NCBI GenBank assembly: GCA_937892695.1
Contig: CALBJK010000169.1
Span: forward strand, 1-8,220
DNA: 8,220 nt
Source: an uncultured Prevotella sp.
GTDB taxonomy: Bacteria; Bacteroidota; Bacteroidia; Bacteroidales; Bacteroidaceae
Direction: 5' to 3'
Shown here: positions 5,897-8,220 of the stretch, piece by piece
Position numbering within the stretch: position 1 is the first letter of the stretch
How the letters are laid out: each line of letters starts with the position of its first letter
The notes under the pieces: model-generated
The model's database searches: none
What the model saw: only the letters and a program-made list of their open reading frames with translations
Told to the model about the DNA's origin: nothing
Program-made: the position numbers and the translations under genes

Positions 5897-6841
5897 ATGA
5901 AAAAACTGTACATAAGTATAATATTACTCGCCGTCGCGCTGTCAGCAAAACCCCAAGACAGCCAGACAGAATACAATTTTCTACGGTTGCCAGTGAGCGC
6001 ACATGGAGCGGCTCTGGGAGGCGAAAACATCTCACTGATTGAAGACGACGCATCCCTCATATTTGCCAATCCTGCGTTGCTTTCATCTGTAAGCGACAAA
6101 ACTATAGGGCTGAACTACATGAACTATATGGCAGGAGCGAACATGGCAAGCGTGTCATTCAACCGGAATGTGAAGGAACGGGCCTCATGGGCTATATCCG
6201 GTATGTACATAGACTACGGTTCAATGCGACAGACTGACGAGAACAATGTACAATATGGGAAGTTTTCGGCTAAAGAAATATCCATGGCCGGTTATTTTTC
6301 TTATTTTCTGACAGACCGCATTGCAGGCGGCATTACTGCAAAGTTTGCCACCTCTTATATTGGCGGGTATAATTCTATCGGTATTGGCGTAGATCTCGGC
6401 ATCAACTACTACGACCCCGACTTAGACCTTTCCCTTTCAGCCGTGGCAAAGAATCTAGGAGGACAAATCAAGGCTTTCGACGAAGAATACGGGAAGATGC
6501 CTATCGACCTGCAAGTAGGGGTTAGCAAAGGTTTCGAGCACATGCCCTTCAGAGTGTCTGCCTCTCTCGTCGACCTCAACCACTGGGACTACTCTTTTAT
6601 CGACCACGCGGTATTGGGAGTGGACATACTACTGTCTCAAACGATATGGGTAGGAGGAGGTTACAATTTCCGCAGAGCCAAAGAAATGAGTATAGACAGC
6701 GGCGAAGGCAAGGCAAGCCACGGTGCAGGCCTGTCATTCGGAGCAGGCATCAACCTCGAACGTTTCAAGATAAATCTGGCATACGGCAAATATCACGTGT
6801 CCAGTTCGTCAATAATAGTAAACGCGGCCTATTGTCTATAA
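5897..6841 (+). CDS. porQ: Type IX secretion system outer-membrane protein PorQ
   Basis: The 314-residue protein starts with a signal peptide (MKKLYISIILLAVALSA, then KPQ) and continues as an outer-membrane barrel of the PorV/PorQ, FadL-like class: alternating strand patterns, many Gly and aromatic residues, and an end in ...IIVNAAYCL. Early family-typical segments are YNFLRLPVSAHGAALGGENI and ASLIFANPALL, resembling the PorV/UPF0164 N-terminus. In Porphyromonas, PorQ works with PorZ, PorU and PorV in the attachment complex that cleaves the C-terminal signal of cargo proteins and anchors them to the cell surface. The ATG follows an A-rich stretch without a clear Shine-Dalgarno sequence, usual in this phylum. 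The gene diverges from the tonB operon and faces ispH. A general FadL-like barrel is the alternative. Confidence 0.85.
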   Translation: MKKLYISIILLAVALSAKPQDSQTEYNFLRLPVSAHGAALGGENISLIEDDASLIFANPALLSSVSDKTIGLNYMNYMAGANMASVSFNRNVKERASWAISGMYIDYGSMRQTDENNVQYGKFSAKEISMAGYFSYFLTDRIAGGITAKFATSYIGGYNSIGIGVDLGINYYDPDLDLSLSAVAKNLGGQIKAFDEEYGKMPIDLQVGVSKGFEHMPFRVSASLVDLNHWDYSFIDHAVLGVDILLSQTIWVGGGYNFRRAKEMSIDSGEGKASHGAGLSFGAGINLERFKINLAYGKYHVSSSSIIVNAAYCL

Positions 6842-7033
6842 GCCGTCAGACACCTCTTTCTTCATGGGCGAAAATGTAGATTTACTGCATTATGCAACGC
6901 ATTTATCCATACACGACCGACATTATCCGTGTCGGACACAATGGCCAGCATGTCTTGAAGACGTTATGTTTGAGATGAAAAGAGCAAGAAACAAAAGCCG
7001 AAAAACAGAACAATATTTTCACGGTATTCTGAG

Positions 7034-7133
7034 ATGCCCCGTTCTGCATTCAAATATGCCGCATACCAGCGTCCAATATGCCGCATATCAGACGCTGAAA
7101 TGCCGCATTTCAGAATCTGTTTTGCCGTTTTCG
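7034..7133. repeat. 22-bp tandem array of palindromic ATGCCGCAT cores (copy B)
   Basis: Units begin at 7034, 7056, 7078, 7100 and 7122, exactly 22 bases apart. The core is ATGCCGCAT in the middle three; the first reads ATGCCCCGT and the last TTGCCGTTT. Each full core is a palindrome around its central C. Around 7082, arms extend over 7067-7097, with CAGCGTC pairing with GACGCTG outside a two-base mismatch. Around 7104, CTGAAATGC (7095-7103) pairs with GCATTTCAG (7105-7113). The first two units and their left flank match copy A at 317-403. The 22-base spacing keeps centres roughly two helical turns apart. Units are too short and unlike for CRISPR. Confidence 0.75.
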
Positions 7134-7373
7134 TAACATATTGAGTATCAACGCTCTCAAACAAAAAAACAAAAACGCCTTTTATTTATCTATTCAACAC
7201 TCTAAGCGACTGAGAAATGGCTTAAAGAATGGAGAAAGTAATGAAGATGGGTTTGGAAAAAGGGAAGGAATAAGGATTAAAGGATGGGCTAGAAAAAGGA
7301 AAATCAGCAAACTTACTTTATATGCCGTTCTAAATTAACTGTGGCATAAAAATCTTGATGAAATTACAGATAA

Positions 7374-7421
7374 GGTGGCTTATGACGACTTGCATACATG
7401 CTTACATCGACATAAGCCACC
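7374..7421. terminator. Strong hairpin between porQ and ispH, probable ispH terminator
   Basis: GGTGGCTTATG (7374-7384) and CATAAGCCACC (7411-7421) are perfect 11-bp arms around a 26-nt loop, which itself holds GCAT/ATGC (7392-7401). On the minus strand the stem starts seven bases after the ispH stop and is followed by TTATCTG, a weak T-tail. On the plus strand it is followed by CCTTATTTTATTC, which is T-rich. It may act in both directions between the convergent genes. Confidence 0.6.
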
Positions 7422-7428
7422 CCTTATT

Positions 7429-8220
7429 TTATTCAAGACTTTGACTCAGAATGCGGTCGCGACAATGTTCCATTAGCCATTTGGGCGTACTTGTCGCACC
7501 ACAGATGCCAACAGTTTTTGCTTCGGCAAACCAAACCATGTCTATTTCCTCGGCACGTTCGATGTGGTAACTATGTGGATTTACACTACGGCATTCGTTG
7601 AAAAGCACCTTTCCGTTACTGCTTTTGCGTCCACTTACAAAGACTATCACGTCATGACGTGATGCGAAAGCGGCAATGTTTGGCATACGGTTAGCCACTT
7701 GGCGACATATCGTATCAAAACTTTTGAATACAGCTTCTGGAGAAATATGTTCCTGGATGTAATTGATGATACGATGAAATTCGTCAAGACTTTTCGTAGT
7801 CTGAGAATACAGAAAGATGTCACGGCCGAAATCGAGACGCTTAACGTCTTCAAGACTCTCCACCACCATCGCCCGACTGTGTGTCTGGCCGACAAGACCA
7901 AGCACTTCGGCATGTCCGCTTTTTCCGAAAATAACAATCTGTGCATCTGGTTCGGCATCATATTGACGCTTTATCCTACGCTGCAACTGAAGCACCACAG
8001 GACACGTTGCATCAATAATCTCAATATTATTCTGACGTGCAAGTTCATACGTCTCTGGCGGTTCCCCATGAGCACGAAGTAAGACCTTGACATTGTGAAG
8101 GCCGCGCATTTTCTCATGGTTTATGGTCTGAAGACCGCAACTGTGCAGACGTTCCACCTCCATGCCATTATGCACTATGTCGCCCAAACAATAAAGTCTG
8201 TTACCCTTGGCCAGTTCTTC
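7429..8220 (-). CDS. ispH: 4-hydroxy-3-methylbut-2-enyl diphosphate reductase, N-terminus missing
   Basis: The frame runs off the right edge; 263 residues are visible, starting EELAKGNRLYCLGDIVHNG, so the ATG at 8187 is internal and not the start. IspH is the last enzyme of the MEP pathway and reduces HMBPP to IPP and DMAPP with a [4Fe-4S] cluster. Visible signatures: VHNG (first substrate His), LLRAHGEPP, IDATCPVV (cluster Cys), GHAEV (His and Glu of the active site), YSQTT (Thr), FDTICRQ (third cluster Cys), GRKSSNG (Ser-Asn pair) and ICGATSTPKW (Ser). The first cluster Cys, normally in a GFCFGV motif, would lie about 20-30 residues beyond the edge. The gene ends QSLE-TAA at 7431-7429, seven bases before a strong hairpin. 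It supplies precursors for the polyprenyl synthase in this window, although it is not in the same operon. Confidence 0.96.
   Translation of the reverse strand, partial: EELAKGNRLYCLGDIVHNGMEVERLHSCGLQTINHEKMRGLHNVKVLLRAHGEPPETYELARQNNIEIIDATCPVVLQLQRRIKRQYDAEPDAQIVIFGKSGHAEVLGLVGQTHSRAMVVESLEDVKRLDFGRDIFLYSQTTKSLDEFHRIINYIQEHISPEAVFKSFDTICRQVANRMPNIAAFASRHDVIVFVSGRKSSNGKVLFNECRSVNPHSYHIERAEEIDMVWFAEAKTVGICGATSTPKWLMEHCRDRILSQSLE

Larger units (their letters stand above)
6842..7428. other. Long intergenic region between porQ and ispH
   Basis: About 590 bases between convergent genes hold no gene I can support. From left to right it contains a hairpin CCGACA/TGTCGG (6917-6935), a five-unit 22-bp array (7034-7133), an A-rich stretch (about 7159-7175), a purine-rich tract (about 7211-7304), a small inverted repeat TATGCC/GGCATA (7321-7348), and the large hairpin at 7374-7421. 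A 65-codon TTG-initiated frame at 7141-7338 is probably non-coding. Confidence 0.75.

Noticed and set aside
5821..6099. 92-codon minus-strand open frame across the porQ start
   Set aside because: It is antisense to the porQ signal peptide and N-terminal domain, with no recognisable motif.
7034..7133. CRISPR-like periodic repeats
   Set aside because: The period is 22 bp with no unique spacers, the units diverge from one another, and no cas gene is present.
7308..7315. TAAGTTTG on the minus strand as a promoter
   Set aside because: No TTTG lies 19-21 nt upstream and no minus-strand gene lies downstream before porQ. A few such matches are expected by chance.
7141..7338. 65-codon TTG-initiated plus-strand frame, Lys/Arg/Asn-rich
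   Set aside because: The start is rare, the composition simply follows the purine-rich DNA, and no domain or ribosome binding site is visible.

Overview
The window looks like chromosomal DNA from a member of the Bacteroidota, most likely a Prevotella-like Bacteroidales. Four things point there: a type IX secretion protein (PorQ), a short Bacteroidetes-style TonB, an OmpA-family C-terminus carrying the NRRTE motif, and promoters of the TTTG / TAnnTTTG type instead of E. coli-type boxes. No database search was possible, so the genus is inference.

Layout from left to right. Bases 1-214 hold the C-terminal end of an OmpA-family envelope protein on the plus strand. Bases 215-1032 are about 820 bases without a recognisable protein gene. 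They contain hairpins, one copy of a palindromic intergenic repeat, and a leftward promoter plus intrinsic terminator that together outline a candidate small RNA of about 235 nt (about 571-806). Bases 1033-5619 hold four tightly packed minus-strand genes, transcribed in the order tonB-like, polyprenyl synthase, tatD-family nuclease, topB. A well-formed promoter at 5780-5810 lies upstream and a hairpin lies directly after the topB stop, so this reads as one operon. Bases 5897-6841 hold porQ on the plus strand, divergent from the tonB operon. Bases 6842-7428 are a second long intergenic stretch with a 22-bp-period array of palindromic ATGCCGCAT cores, a purine-rich tract and a strong hairpin between the convergent porQ and ispH. 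From 7429 to the right edge is ispH on the minus strand, missing its N-terminus.

The genes are mostly housekeeping and envelope functions. IspH makes IPP and DMAPP, which the polyprenyl synthase condenses into longer prenyl diphosphates. TonB-like protein, OmpA-family protein and PorQ all serve the cell envelope. TopB and TatD act on nucleic acids. No defence system, phage or transposon gene is visible. The parts least explained by known genes are non-coding: the candidate small RNA with repeated sites upstream, and the palindromic repeat family found in both long intergenic regions, each time downstream of an outer-membrane protein gene.
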